From NCBI GenBank assembly GCA_035715725.1, contig DASTKT010000132.1:1-62976 (forward strand): DNA of 62,976 nucleotides, given 5' to 3'. Source of the DNA: JADGGV01 sp035715725. GTDB lineage: Bacteria; Gemmatimonadota; Gemmatimonadetes; Longimicrobiales; RSA9. Position numbers and translations under genes: made by a program. Each line of letters opens with the position of its first letter. Position 1 is the stretch's first letter. Below are positions 18,258 to 27,333 of the stretch, one piece after another. The notes below the pieces were generated by a model. That model did not search any database. It was not told the DNA's origin and worked only from the letters and a program-made list of their open reading frames with translations.

Positions 18258-18803
18258 TCAGGTGGTGGCCGGTGTCCACCGGCGGCCGGCGCCGACGGCC
18301 GCCCCGAGGCCGAGCATGAGACCGGCGGCGAGCACCGCGAGCGACCCCGGCACGCCGGGCTTGAGCGTCATGAGGCCCAGGATCGCGACGCCGAGGGCGA
18401 CCCGCAGCCGGAGCGACGCCGCGAGGGTTGCGTGCGCGGCGTGAACGATGGCCGGGAGTCGCTCCGGCCGGCCGGCGAGCGCGGCGAGGAGGCGCGGCGT
18501 GGCCCGACGGTCGAAGGCGACGCCGATCACGACGATGATGACCAGCCCGGCGAGCGCCGCCATCATCCACGGCCGAGGACCCCACCGAACGCCCATCATC
18601 CACAGGCCGGTGACGAGCGCCGACAGCATCCCCCCCGCGCCGAGCGGAGCCGCGTTCCGGCGCAACCCCATCCAGGCCCGAGCCTGGTCGGCCGTGGCGA
18701 CCCGACGGAGCTGACCCAGGGCTACCGCCTCGATGCCCCACGCGGCGAACATGCCCACGGCGCCCAGGACGTGAAAGAAGACGAGGAGAAGGAAGAGATC
18801 CAT
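18258..18803 (-). CDS. Integral membrane protein (DUF2269-like)
   Basis: The 181-residue protein has about five hydrophobic helices: FLLLVFFHVLGAVGMFAAW, LGAGGMLSALVTGLWMM, WMMAALAGLVIIVVIGVAF, LRVALGVAILGLMTL and SLAVLAAGLMLGLGAAVGA. The first helix, with its H-V-L-G-A-V motif, resembles DUF2269-type membrane proteins of unknown function. The start at 18803 is preferred over the ATG at 18812 because GGAG directly abuts the upstream ATG and is 9 bases from this one. It is a single gene downstream of a ~500-bp gap. Confidence 0.65.
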   Translation of the reverse strand: MDLFLLLVFFHVLGAVGMFAAWGIEAVALGQLRRVATADQARAWMGLRRNAAPLGAGGMLSALVTGLWMMGVRWGPRPWMMAALAGLVIIVVIGVAFDRRATPRLLAALAGRPERLPAIVHAAHATLAASLRLRVALGVAILGLMTLKPGVPGSLAVLAAGLMLGLGAAVGAGRRWTPATT

Positions 18804-18808
18804 GCCTT

Positions 18809-19093
18809 TCATCTCCGATCGGAGGAAACCTTCCGGCGTGATCCGTCCCGCATCACGCCTACGGCGCTCGAGGTGGAGTAGGGGAGAGCGTCTCGCCCCG
18901 GAGCCCGGCGCGCCCGAGGCGCGCGCGCCGAACGGGCGTGGTCGAGCAGCTCGTCGACGAACCACTGGTCGTCGGCCTGAACGGTGCACTTGCAGGCCAG
19001 CACGCGACCGCCGCCGATGGGCAGGAGCGCACGACCCGCGATCACCGCGCCGGTGTGCACTTCCCTCGGCTTCGCCTTTCGATCTCGGGGCAT
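18809..19093 (-). CDS. Small hypothetical protein
   Basis: The 94-residue frame begins MPRDRKAKPREVHTGAVIAG and contains VLACKCTVQADDQWFVDELLDHA, which reads more like protein than the surrounding shadow frames. The second half is Arg/Ala-rich and low in complexity. The only ribosome-binding-like sequence is GAGGAA, rather far upstream. It lies between the SusC/SusD terminator (19242) and the DUF2269-like gene. It may be real but could be chance. Confidence 0.3.
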   Translation of the reverse strand: MPRDRKAKPREVHTGAVIAGRALLPIGGGRVLACKCTVQADDQWFVDELLDHARSARAPRARRAPGRDALPYSTSSAVGVMRDGSRRKVSSDRR

Positions 19094-19241
19094 CGGCTTC
19101 TCGCTTCCTCGGCGGCAGCGCCTTCGCGCGACGCGGGCCGCGGCGGGTGGGCGCCCGAAGCCGGTCATCCGTCGGCGGGACCGCCGTCGGCGGGAGCCAC
19201 GCCAGCTCGCGGCCGCGGCCGTCCCAGGCAAAGCGGATCGT

Positions 19242-19272
19242 GGCGGGGCTCGCCGCTGCGGCGAGCCCCGCC
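19242..19272 (-). terminator. Terminator of the minus-strand SusC/SusD operon
   Basis: A perfect 13-bp stem GGCGGGGCTCGCC / GGCGAGCCCCGCC with the loop GCTGC lies 42 bp past the SusD stop codon. Confidence 0.7.
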
Positions 19273-19313
19273 TCGATTCCATCAGCATTCCTCACCGCCG
19301 TGATGAGCCGGCC

Positions 19314-21101
19314 TCACCACCCCGGGTTCTGCACCAGCTGCTTGTTGAGGAGGAGCTCCGTCAACGGGAGCGGCCAGAGGTAGTGCTTGCTTTCGTCGAA
19401 GACCTTGACCAGGTCCGGGTGCGGGCGGACGCGGCCCCGATCCCCCTGGGAGAGGACGAACGCATCGCCGAGAACCAGGTACTGCACGCCGCTCTTCTTC
19501 TGGGCGGGCACGGCGTCGACGATGGCGACGTCGACGGTGCCGTTGTGGTCGAGATCGAACTCGCCCTTGCCGGGGAAGTACATGCCGTCGAAGGGCCGGA
19601 CGAGGAGCGCGCCGGCCTTCCAGCGCATGAGGTCGTCGTAGCGGCGGCCCTCCATGGCCAGCTCGACGCGGCGCTCGCGCCGGATCTCGAGGATCGCGGC
19701 GCGCTGCGCGCCGGTGACGTTGGGGTACTGCGCCGCGAGCACGGGGTCCGCGGACAGGCTCCCGAGGTCCATGTGCGGCATCCCCACCCGGTCGCGCAGG
19801 CGGTTGATGGTGAGGTCGAGGTCGCCCTGGGTGAGCTGGCCCAGCTCGGCCCGCGCCTCGGCGAAATCCAGCAGGACCTCGCCGAAGCGCAGGACCGGGA
19901 TGTGGTTGTCGTTCGTGTTGTAGGTGTCGTAGGCCGTGCTCGCGACGAACTTGATCGGCTGGTAGCCGGTGCGGGAGACGTCGAAGTCGGGCACGAGCTG
20001 CGTCGTCCCGCCGATGCGCGTGTAGCCGGGCGTGCGCATGGTCTGGGCGAGGCGGGGGTCCCGGTTCCGGGTCTCGGAGTAGAACGACAGCGTGTCGTGG
20101 CCAGGCACGTCGGTGAACGGCTTCCCATCCTTCGTCAGGTAGGTGTCGACGAGCGACCGGGTCAGCCCCGGCGCGCCCAGCGTTCCGGTGATGAACGTGC
20201 CGTTGGCCGGGTGCCGGAGGTCGAGGGTGGTGGAGTAGGCGTGGGCGAGGATCACCTCTCCGCCGGTCGCGCCGCTGGCGAGGAACAGGTCGCGGTAGTC
20301 GGTGTCGGCGTGGCCGGTGCCGTAGATCCGGTACACACCGCCGTCGATGACCCGCTTCGCCGCGTCCGCGGCCTCCTGCAGGAAGCGGTCGGCGCCATCG
20401 AGCCCGTGATACCGGCGGTAGGTGCCCTCGTGCAGCGCCACGCGCGCCTTCAGCGCCAGCGCCGCCCAGCGGTTGATCTCCCCGGGCGCGGCCGACACGT
20501 TGACGTGCTCACCCGCGTAATTCAGGTCGGCCAACACGGAGTCCATGACGAGGGTGCGGGGGTCGCGACCCTTGTAGAGCGCGGAGTCGCCCGGCTGCAG
20601 CGTGCCCGAGTACCACGGCACGTCGCCGAACCGCTTGACCTTGTCGAAGTAGAACCAGGCCCGGAAGAACCGGGCGACGCCCGCGTAGTGCGCGGCCACC
20701 TCGGGCGGGACGTCGGCCCGCTGGTAGTTCTCCAGGAACACGTTCACGCGCCGCAGATAGTCCCACGTCCACCCGGCCGCCCCGGCGTCGGTCTCCACGG
20801 CCTGCTGGCCGGCCACCACCCGGTTGTAGTTCTTCTGCTCGACGTTGTCGCTCTGGAAATCCCCCGTGTAGACGTCGCTTCCGGGGAGGTAGGAGTACAG
20901 CCCGTAGACGTACGTGGCCAGCTCGTCCTTGGTCTTGAAGTACGTCTGGGTCGACGGTCTGTCCTCCGGGAAGCGGTCCATGAACGGGTCGTCGCAACCG
21001 GCCAGGAGGACGGCGACGACGGGAATGACGAGTATGGCCCTCAGCGTGCGCGTCATCGCTCTGTTTCTCTTGAAGGTGAGTCGCATCTCGGTCGTGGCCA
21101 T
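19314..21101 (-). CDS. RagB/SusD family outer-membrane nutrient-binding lipoprotein
   Basis: This 595-residue SusD homologue has the lipobox VLLAGC (Cys36 from the ATG at 21101; a later in-frame ATG at 21056 would give a conventional signal peptide). Its N-terminal helical domain contains YFKTKDELATYVYGLYSYL, TPR-like helices hold FFRAWFYFDKVKRFGDVPW, and the C-terminus has the family signature RRERRVELAMEGRRYDDLMRWK and ends LWPLPLTELLLNKQLVQNPGW. It sits at the cell surface as the lid of the SusC channel and captures substrate. Its start codon overlaps the SusC stop (TGATG), so translation is coupled. The substrate is not known; a phosphoesterase gene upstream shares a promoter element. Confidence 0.92.
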   Translation of the reverse strand: MATTEMRLTFKRNRAMTRTLRAILVIPVVAVLLAGCDDPFMDRFPEDRPSTQTYFKTKDELATYVYGLYSYLPGSDVYTGDFQSDNVEQKNYNRVVAGQQAVETDAGAAGWTWDYLRRVNVFLENYQRADVPPEVAAHYAGVARFFRAWFYFDKVKRFGDVPWYSGTLQPGDSALYKGRDPRTLVMDSVLADLNYAGEHVNVSAAPGEINRWAALALKARVALHEGTYRRYHGLDGADRFLQEAADAAKRVIDGGVYRIYGTGHADTDYRDLFLASGATGGEVILAHAYSTTLDLRHPANGTFITGTLGAPGLTRSLVDTYLTKDGKPFTDVPGHDTLSFYSETRNRDPRLAQTMRTPGYTRIGGTTQLVPDFDVSRTGYQPIKFVASTAYDTYNTNDNHIPVLRFGEVLLDFAEARAELGQLTQGDLDLTINRLRDRVGMPHMDLGSLSADPVLAAQYPNVTGAQRAAILEIRRERRVELAMEGRRYDDLMRWKAGALLVRPFDGMYFPGKGEFDLDHNGTVDVAIVDAVPAQKKSGVQYLVLGDAFVLSQGDRGRVRPHPDLVKVFDESKHYLWPLPLTELLLNKQLVQNPGW

Positions 21102-24100
21102 CAGAACGTCAGGTTCAGGCCGGCGGAGTAGGAGCGCTGGAACGGGTACTTCTGCCCGTCGCCGAGCGAGTGGGGCACGAGGAGCAGCTCCGGGTCGATC
21201 GGGATGCGCAGGTGGGTCCGCTCCCAGAGGTTCTCGCCGCTGACGTAGAGCTGCAGCCGGTCCACGCCGACGCGCGACACGAGCTGCTTCGGCAGCGTGT
21301 AGCGGACGGTGACGTTCTTCAGGCGGAGGTAGGAGGCGTCCTGCAGGTAGCGGGTCTGGGGCGCGGCCAGGTCCTTCCCGTTGACGAGCGCGATGTAGCC
21401 CTTGAGGCGCGGGAAGTACGCGTCCGTGTGCTCGGGCGTCCAGTAGTTGTCGACGAGGTGCGCGAGCGGCGTGCTGTAGGGGCGGTTGTAGACGCTCCAG
21501 AAGTACGCCATCTCGGCGCCCGGGTAGTAGTCCCGCTTCCCGACGCCCTGGAAGAACGCGGAGACGCCGAAGTTGCTCCAGTCGAGCCGGGCCGTGAAGC
21601 TGTAGTTGTACCGCGGCGTCGTGTTGCCGATGACGTAGCGGTCGCCCGGGTTGTCGACCGTGTTCTCGCCGGGGCTGATCACGCCGTCGCCGTTCCGGTC
21701 CCTGAACTCGAGGTCGCCGACCCCCTGGCGGTCCGGGAAGCGCTCGACGGGCGTCTGGTCGGCGTGGCTGGCGATCTCCTCCTCGGACTGGAAGAAGCCC
21801 TCGGTCTCATACCCCCAGATCTCGCCCAGCTTCTGCCCGACGTAGTAGTCGCCCAGGTACCGGTTGGGGTTGTCGAAGCGCGTGATCACCGACTGGTAGT
21901 CGGAGAGCCCGGCGCCGAGGCCGTAGGAGAGCTTCCGGCCGAGCAAGCGCCCCGCGTCGGCATCCCACTTCACGCTGAGCTCCCAACCGGTGGTCCGGAG
22001 ATCGGCCGCGTTCTCGTTCGGCTCGTTGGCGCCGAGCACGGCGGGGAGCGTCCGGCCCTTCGTCAGCATGTCCGTCGTGGCGCGCCGGTACCAGTCGAAC
22101 GTCGTGCTCAGGCGGTTGGCCAGGAACGAGGCGTCCACCCCGAAGTCGAGCGTCGTCGCCTTCTCCCAGGTGAGCGACGGCGAGACCAGTCCCGGCGGCC
22201 CCACGACGACGGGGCGCTGCCCGTTGATGATCACCGACGAGATCGACGTCGGCATGGTGGGGATGTACGCGTAGGTGGCGACCTGCTGGTTCCCCAGCGT
22301 GCCGTACGAGGCGCGCAGCTTCAGGTCCGTCACGCCCGGCTTGAGGCCCTGGAAGAAGCGCTCGTCCGAGACGCGCCAACCGGCCGAAGCGGAGGGGAAG
22401 AAGCCGAAGCGGTCGCCCGCGCGGAAGCGCGAGGTGCCGTCGTAGCGGCCGTTCAGCTCCAGCAGGTAGCGGCCGGCGAAGTCGTAGTTGAGGCGATAGA
22501 AGACGCCGCGCAGCGCCCACTCGCTGGCCCACCCCGTGGTGGTCTCGTTGCCGACCGCCATGTTGAGCGAGCCGAGGCCGCCGATGGCGTCGTCGGCCGT
22601 GGCCGAGTCGCCGCGGAAGCTCCGGAGCTCCTGGTTGTAGCCGACGAGCGCCTTGAAGGTGTGCCGGCCGAGCTGCTGGCCGAAGTCCGTGTAGAGGTTG
22701 ATCGTCGTGTAGGAGTTGTCCGAATTGCCGGCGACGATGCGATTGATGCCGCGGTTGGTGATCACGCCCGGCGTGGAGCTGAAGGGCACCGGGAGGTACT
22801 GATCGTTCCGGTTGTAGCCGTCGGCCTGGTAGGTGACGTCCCCGGCGATGTGCCAGCGGTCACCGAGGAACGACGTCCGCGCGCCGAAGGTGTTCTGCAG
22901 CACGTGGTCCTTGGTGAGGCCGCGCCCGCCGTCCCGGTAGAAGGCGAGGTACGAGCCGGTGCTCGTCCAGGTGCCGTCGGGGTTCACCGCGGGGATCTGG
23001 GCCGACGCCGTGACGGCGAGGTAGCGCCAGATGTCGACCGTGCCGCCCCAGAGCGTCGGGTACTTGTAGTCGCCGCGGTTGTAGACCGCGTTGTTCTTGA
23101 GCGTGAGCCACGGCGTGACGTTCAGCTCGAGCTTGGCCCTGACGTTGTAGCGGCGATACGAATCCGAGTTGTAGTTGAACGTCCCCTGCTGACCGAGGAG
23201 CCCGCCGGAGAGGTAGTAGCTCAGGTCGTTCGTTCTGCCCGAGACGCTCACGTCCTGCTGGGCCATGGGATGGTCGTAGTTGTACAGCTCATGGAACCAG
23301 TCGGTGCTGCCGAAATACTTGTACTGCTTCCCGGCGCTCGTCTCCTGGACGACGACGGCCGGCAGCGACGGGTCCTGCGACCGCTGCCGGGCGTAGTCCA
23401 GGTCCGCCTGCGTGTACACGTCCGTGCCGGCGTATCCGTTGTACGCGTCGTTGTACAGCGTCATGGCGACGTAGGGGTCGGTGACGGCCTCGGGCACGAT
23501 GGTCGGACGGCTCCAGGCGACGTTGGAGGAGTACGTCACCCGCGGCTTCTGCCGGGTCGCCCGCTTCGTGGTGATCAGGATGACGCCGAACGCGCCGCGC
23601 GCGCCGTAGATCGCGGCGGACGCCGCGTCCTTCAGGACGGAGATCTGCTCGATGTCCTGCGGGTTGATCAGGTCCGGATCCCCGGGCACGCCGTCGATGA
23701 GGACGAGCGGGGAGCCGCCGTTGATCGAGGTCACGCCGCGGATGTTGTAGTCGGCCTTCGCGCCGGGTTGGCCGCTGTCGAAGATGATGTTGAGGTTCGG
23801 GCTGGCCCCCTCCAGCCCCTGCCCCACGCTGGTGATCGGGCGGTCCGCGAGCTGCGCTGCGCTCACCTCGCCCACGGCGCCGGTCAGGTTCTCCTTCCGC
23901 TGCGTGCCGTAGCCGACCACCACCACGCCCTCGATCTCGAGGGCCGTGGGTACGAGGAGGACGTTGACGACGGCCTGCCCGGTGAGGTCGACCCTCTGCG
24001 TCCCGAAGCCCAGGAGCTCGAAGCGCAGCGTGCCGCTCGCGCTCGGAACGTTCAGGACGTAGTGCCCGTCTGCGTCCGTCATCGTGGAGACGGGGGTGCC

Positions 24101-24241
24101 TTCGACGGTGACGCTGGCTCCGGCCAGCGCCTTGCCGGTCTCCTTCGACCGGACGGTGCCGGAGACCCGGGGTTGCTGCGCTCGAGCCGGCACGGCCAGG
24201 CAGAGCAGCAGCAACGCTGCACAAGCGAACCTCGATGTCAT
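21101..24241 (-). CDS. SusC/RagA family TonB-dependent outer-membrane transporter
   Basis: The 1046-residue protein starts with a Sec signal peptide ending ARAQQ (residue ~24). A carboxypeptidase-regulatory-like (CarboxypepD_reg) domain follows (~27-105, VSGTVRSKETGKALAGASVTVEGT). The plug domain has the SusC signatures YNIRGVTSINGGSPLVLIDGVPG and DIEQISVLKDAASAAIYGARG. The rest is a 22-stranded beta-barrel ending YSAGLNLTF with a terminal Phe. It imports its ligand through the outer membrane with TonB energy. The ATG at 24241 has GAAGG upstream and precedes the signal peptide. It forms an operon with the SusD gene (4-base overlap), ended by the hairpin at 19242. Confidence 0.93.
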   Translation of the reverse strand: MTSRFACAALLLLCLAVPARAQQPRVSGTVRSKETGKALAGASVTVEGTPVSTMTDADGHYVLNVPSASGTLRFELLGFGTQRVDLTGQAVVNVLLVPTALEIEGVVVVGYGTQRKENLTGAVGEVSAAQLADRPITSVGQGLEGASPNLNIIFDSGQPGAKADYNIRGVTSINGGSPLVLIDGVPGDPDLINPQDIEQISVLKDAASAAIYGARGAFGVILITTKRATRQKPRVTYSSNVAWSRPTIVPEAVTDPYVAMTLYNDAYNGYAGTDVYTQADLDYARQRSQDPSLPAVVVQETSAGKQYKYFGSTDWFHELYNYDHPMAQQDVSVSGRTNDLSYYLSGGLLGQQGTFNYNSDSYRRYNVRAKLELNVTPWLTLKNNAVYNRGDYKYPTLWGGTVDIWRYLAVTASAQIPAVNPDGTWTSTGSYLAFYRDGGRGLTKDHVLQNTFGARTSFLGDRWHIAGDVTYQADGYNRNDQYLPVPFSSTPGVITNRGINRIVAGNSDNSYTTINLYTDFGQQLGRHTFKALVGYNQELRSFRGDSATADDAIGGLGSLNMAVGNETTTGWASEWALRGVFYRLNYDFAGRYLLELNGRYDGTSRFRAGDRFGFFPSASAGWRVSDERFFQGLKPGVTDLKLRASYGTLGNQQVATYAYIPTMPTSISSVIINGQRPVVVGPPGLVSPSLTWEKATTLDFGVDASFLANRLSTTFDWYRRATTDMLTKGRTLPAVLGANEPNENAADLRTTGWELSVKWDADAGRLLGRKLSYGLGAGLSDYQSVITRFDNPNRYLGDYYVGQKLGEIWGYETEGFFQSEEEIASHADQTPVERFPDRQGVGDLEFRDRNGDGVISPGENTVDNPGDRYVIGNTTPRYNYSFTARLDWSNFGVSAFFQGVGKRDYYPGAEMAYFWSVYNRPYSTPLAHLVDNYWTPEHTDAYFPRLKGYIALVNGKDLAAPQTRYLQDASYLRLKNVTVRYTLPKQLVSRVGVDRLQLYVSGENLWERTHLRIPIDPELLLVPHSLGDGQKYPFQRSYSAGLNLTF

Positions 24242-24297
24242 TGGCTGCCTTCGGCGGATGAGGGTTGAACGGTTCCAACGGCTCGGAACCTGGCAGC

Positions 24298-24321
24298 CGA
24301 TTGTTCGTTTGCTGTAACCGC
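24298..24321 (-). promoter_or_regulatory. Shared upstream element, SusC copy
   Basis: CGATTGTTCG...TGTAACCGC (plus-strand view) is 20/24 identical to a block at 27014-27037, upstream of the phosphoesterase gene. It lies 57 bp before the SusC start. On the minus strand it reads GCGGTTACA...CGAACAATCG. It is probably a promoter or a regulator site common to both units. Confidence 0.5.
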
Positions 24322-24446
24322 TCACGAAGGATTTGGTCGAGATCGCGGAACGCTTCCGCCGATGCACCGGCGCCGCGCCGGCCGGTGGGTGGCGCGAGCC
24401 GGCGGGGCGCGGGCCGGTGAGAGCGCGACGCGGCCGGAACGCGAGC

Positions 24447-24480
24447 CGGTGGAGCGCGACTGGACCGTCGCGCTCCACCG
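24447..24480 (-). terminator. Terminator of the phosphoesterase gene
   Basis: A perfect 14-bp stem CGGTGGAGCGCGAC / GTCGCGCTCCACCG with the loop TGGACC lies 57 bp past the stop codon at 24537. Confidence 0.7.
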
Positions 24481-24536
24481 TGCGCCGCCGGGAGGGTGGG
24501 GTGGAGGGAACCGCTGGAGCGACGAGCGGCGTCGGG

Positions 24537-26930
24537 TCAGTCGTCGTCCTTCGGACCGGCGTAGCCGAAGCGGCGGACGGCGCCCGGGTAGGGCTGGCGG
24601 CCCTTGATGCTGTGCCAGATCGCCTGGTTGAGCGCGATCTCCTGCGCGAGCGACAGCTGGTCCGGCTCGGAGAAGTCGATGTTCCGCAGGAGGGCCGGCT
24701 CCGTCGCGGACGGGTTCCGCGCCTGGAGGTCGGTGGCCGGCATGAGCGCCCTGTACGGCGTCGGGTCCGGCGTGTCGTGGAACGCCCGGTACATGGGCGT
24801 CGCGGCGGCGTCGAACTGGGTCATCGGCTCGGCGCCCAGGATCAGCTCGATGGTGCGGAGCATCGACGTCGTCGTGTAGTGGGTGTGGTCGAGGCCGGCG
24901 TTGCGGGTGTAGGGAGAGACCACGAGCCCGACGGTGCGGTGCGCGTCGACGTGGTCGGGTCCGTTCTGGGCGTCGTCCTCGATGATGAAGATCGCGAACT
25001 CCTTCCACAGCGAGCTGCTCGAGACCGCCTCGACGATCTTGCCGAGCCCCAGGTCGTTCGACGCGACGGCTGCCTTCGGCGTGAACGCGCCCGGGCGCGT
25101 TCCCTTCGTGTGGTCCTCGCTGAGCGCCATGACCATGAAGCTGGGCACCGAGCCGGTCCGCTCCATCTCCTTGAATTCGCGGATGAAGATGTCGACCGAC
25201 TCGTAGTCGCGGACGCCCCGGGCGCGGGCCGCGGCCCACTCGTCGCTCATCCGGTCCCTCGTGTGGTAGTAGTAGGTCCGGTAGCTGAGGCCGGCGCGCC
25301 GGACGTGGTCCCAGATCCGGCCGGTCGGCGTCTCCGCGAGGGCGGGCGTCAGGCGAGGCTCCCCCTTCCCGCTGTACTGCTGCGGCCAGGTGCGCTGCAT
25401 GAAGTCCGGCACGTACGCGCCGTTCGACCAGTGGTGGCCGTCGACCGAGACCTCGCCGCTCGCGTAGAGGTTGTCGAGGAGGACGAAGTCGCGGGCGAGC
25501 GCGTGGTGGTTCGGCGATACGTCCTCGCCGAAGAGCGTCAGCCGCGGATCGCCGTCGCCGTACGGCTTGCCGTCCTTCCTCAGGTCGCCGAGCACCTGGT
25601 CGTAGGTGCGGTTCTCCTTGATGATGTAGAGCACGTGCTTGATCGGCGACGCATCGCCGAGGCGGCTGGGCACCGGGTTGGAGCCGGCGCGCGGCGCCTC
25701 GTCCGGATGTTCGACCATGCCCGACTTGTACTTCGACACCTCGAGGACCGTCCTCGTCATCTCGGCGAGGCGGCCGGAGTCCGACACGTCGACCCGGAAG
25801 AGGATCCCGTTCAGCCGGGTGACGATGTAGGGGTAGCCCTTGGGTGCGACCGGATCGATGGCGGCCGTCTCGTCGTTCGGACCGGTACCGAAGCCCTTCC
25901 CGGAGCCGATCAGCAGGTGCTTGCCGTCGGCGAGCGTCGCGAGCGCGGTCGGGTAGGCGGCGGTAGGGATGAAGCCGAGCACCTCCGTGCGCCCGCGGCG
26001 CGCGACATCCAGCACCGCGACGGCGTTGTCGTCGCTGAGGGCGACGTAGAGCCGCCGGCCGTCCGGCGAGATCGCGAGCGCGTGGGGCGTGGACCCCGGC
26101 GGCGCGTCCGGCCACGGCCGGACCAGCACCCGCTCCTCGCGCGTGCCGGTGTAGAGATCGAAGAGGTCGACGGTATCGTCGTTGCCGCAGGCGACGACGA
26201 GGCGGTCGCCGGACACGAGGATGTCGTTCGGGTGGCGCCCGGTCGGGAGCCGTCGGACGACCGTCATCCTGGCGGCATCGACCTCGGCGACCTCCGCCGC
26301 GCCCTGCAGCGACACGTAGATGCCGCCGCCGCGCGCGCGGCGCACCTGGTACGGGCTCGCGCCCGGCTCGAAGTCGACCGAGCCCACGACGCTCCCCGTG
26401 GTCAGGTCGACCTTCAGCAGCCTGTCGGAGGCGGAGACGGCGACGAACGCGTCGGTGCCGTCGACGGCGAGCCCCGCCAGCCACCCCTTGTTCCGGGCGA
26501 GCCCCGGGATCGCGATCGAGTCCTGCCGCGACAGCTTGCCGTCCGGGCCGACGCCGAGCCGGACGATCCGGTCCGACGTGCCGCCACTGACGTAGAGCGT
26601 CCGCGAGTCGGCGGACCAGCCGAGCCCGATCCAGCCGCGCCCGATCGCGGCGGAATCCACCGGCTTCCCGTCGGAGCGGCCGACGACGTAGGCCTTGTGG
26701 GTCCCCTGCCCCACCGCCGCGAAGGCGATCCACCGCCCGTCCGGGCTCGGCTCGCCCCCGGCCAGCATGTCGCCGAGAGATATCGCTTCACCCACGGGCG
26801 CCAACCCCCAGCCGCTCGGGAGATAGATCCGGACGCCGCGCTGGACGGCCGCGGCCAGGGCGACGAAGGCACACGCGGCCACGACGGCCAGCCCACGGAG
26901 GACACGGGATCGCTCGGATAGTCTCGTCAT
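24537..26930 (-). CDS. Secreted YncE-type beta-propeller / alkaline-phosphatase-family phosphoesterase fusion
   Basis: The 797-residue protein has an N-terminal hydrophobic segment (VLRGLAVVAACAFVALAAAVQ). Residues ~45-400 are a beta-propeller of YncE/lactonase type (SPDGRWIAFAA, HPNDILVSGDRLVVACG, HALAISPDGRRLYVALSDDNAV). The C-terminal ~370 residues are a phospholipase C/acid phosphatase-like phosphoesterase domain, opening with KHVLYIIKENRTYDQVLGD (439-444 is the ENRTYD metal-site motif) and holding FAIFIIEDDAQNGPDHVDAHRT. This fusion is a known architecture of exported phosphoesterases. It lies upstream of the SusC/SusD operon with its own terminator and shares an upstream element with it, suggesting joint use of a phosphorylated substrate (inference). 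The start at 26930 has no clear ribosome-binding site. Confidence 0.85.
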   Translation of the reverse strand: MTRLSERSRVLRGLAVVAACAFVALAAAVQRGVRIYLPSGWGLAPVGEAISLGDMLAGGEPSPDGRWIAFAAVGQGTHKAYVVGRSDGKPVDSAAIGRGWIGLGWSADSRTLYVSGGTSDRIVRLGVGPDGKLSRQDSIAIPGLARNKGWLAGLAVDGTDAFVAVSASDRLLKVDLTTGSVVGSVDFEPGASPYQVRRARGGGIYVSLQGAAEVAEVDAARMTVVRRLPTGRHPNDILVSGDRLVVACGNDDTVDLFDLYTGTREERVLVRPWPDAPPGSTPHALAISPDGRRLYVALSDDNAVAVLDVARRGRTEVLGFIPTAAYPTALATLADGKHLLIGSGKGFGTGPNDETAAIDPVAPKGYPYIVTRLNGILFRVDVSDSGRLAEMTRTVLEVSKYKSGMVEHPDEAPRAGSNPVPSRLGDASPIKHVLYIIKENRTYDQVLGDLRKDGKPYGDGDPRLTLFGEDVSPNHHALARDFVLLDNLYASGEVSVDGHHWSNGAYVPDFMQRTWPQQYSGKGEPRLTPALAETPTGRIWDHVRRAGLSYRTYYYHTRDRMSDEWAAARARGVRDYESVDIFIREFKEMERTGSVPSFMVMALSEDHTKGTRPGAFTPKAAVASNDLGLGKIVEAVSSSSLWKEFAIFIIEDDAQNGPDHVDAHRTVGLVVSPYTRNAGLDHTHYTTTSMLRTIELILGAEPMTQFDAAATPMYRAFHDTPDPTPYRALMPATDLQARNPSATEPALLRNIDFSEPDQLSLAQEIALNQAIWHSIKGRQPYPGAVRRFGYAGPKDDD

Positions 26931-27333
26931 CGCTGCATCGCTGGGGATCGGGGTCTGGGGCTCGCGTCGTCGCGGGAGGGCTCGACGCTGCGTACGGGCC
27001 GAAATCTCGCGCCCGATTGTTCGCGTTGTGTAACCGCCGGCGAATGATCTCCGATGGATCGGGAAACGGATGGGCACGGGCGGGTCGGAGCCGCTACCCG
27101 ACGGGCGGCGTGGATCATGCGCCCGTGGTGCGGTATCGGCGCGGGCGCCGGCGTGCCCCGGGGCGCGGCGGGCGGATGCGGCGCCGGGGCGACCGGTGGG
27201 CCGGCCGGGAACGGCGCGCCTCCCCGACGCCGCGGCCGGCGGCCGCGCTCTGCGGCACGGGGCGCGGAACGTGGCGCCGCGCCGACCGGGCTCCGGCGCG
27301 GACGCGACCGCCGGCGAGCGGAAGAGGTGGGCG
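26931..27333. other. Divergent promoter region (403 bp)
   Basis: This region separates the phosphoesterase gene (minus) from the antiporter gene (plus). Its left part holds the shared element at 27014-27037. The right ~250 bp are very GC-rich, with no frame or repeat I can support. Confidence 0.5.
27014..27037 (-). promoter_or_regulatory. Shared upstream element, phosphoesterase copy
   Basis: CGATTGTTCG...TGTAACCGC is 20/24 identical to the element upstream of the SusC gene at 24298. It lies 84 bp before the phosphoesterase start, in the same orientation relative to its gene. Confidence 0.5.

Noticed and set aside
21170..24268. Plus-strand open frame (~1030 codons) opposite the minus-strand SusC
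   Set aside because: It is a codon-position shadow of SusC with no start signal and no domains.
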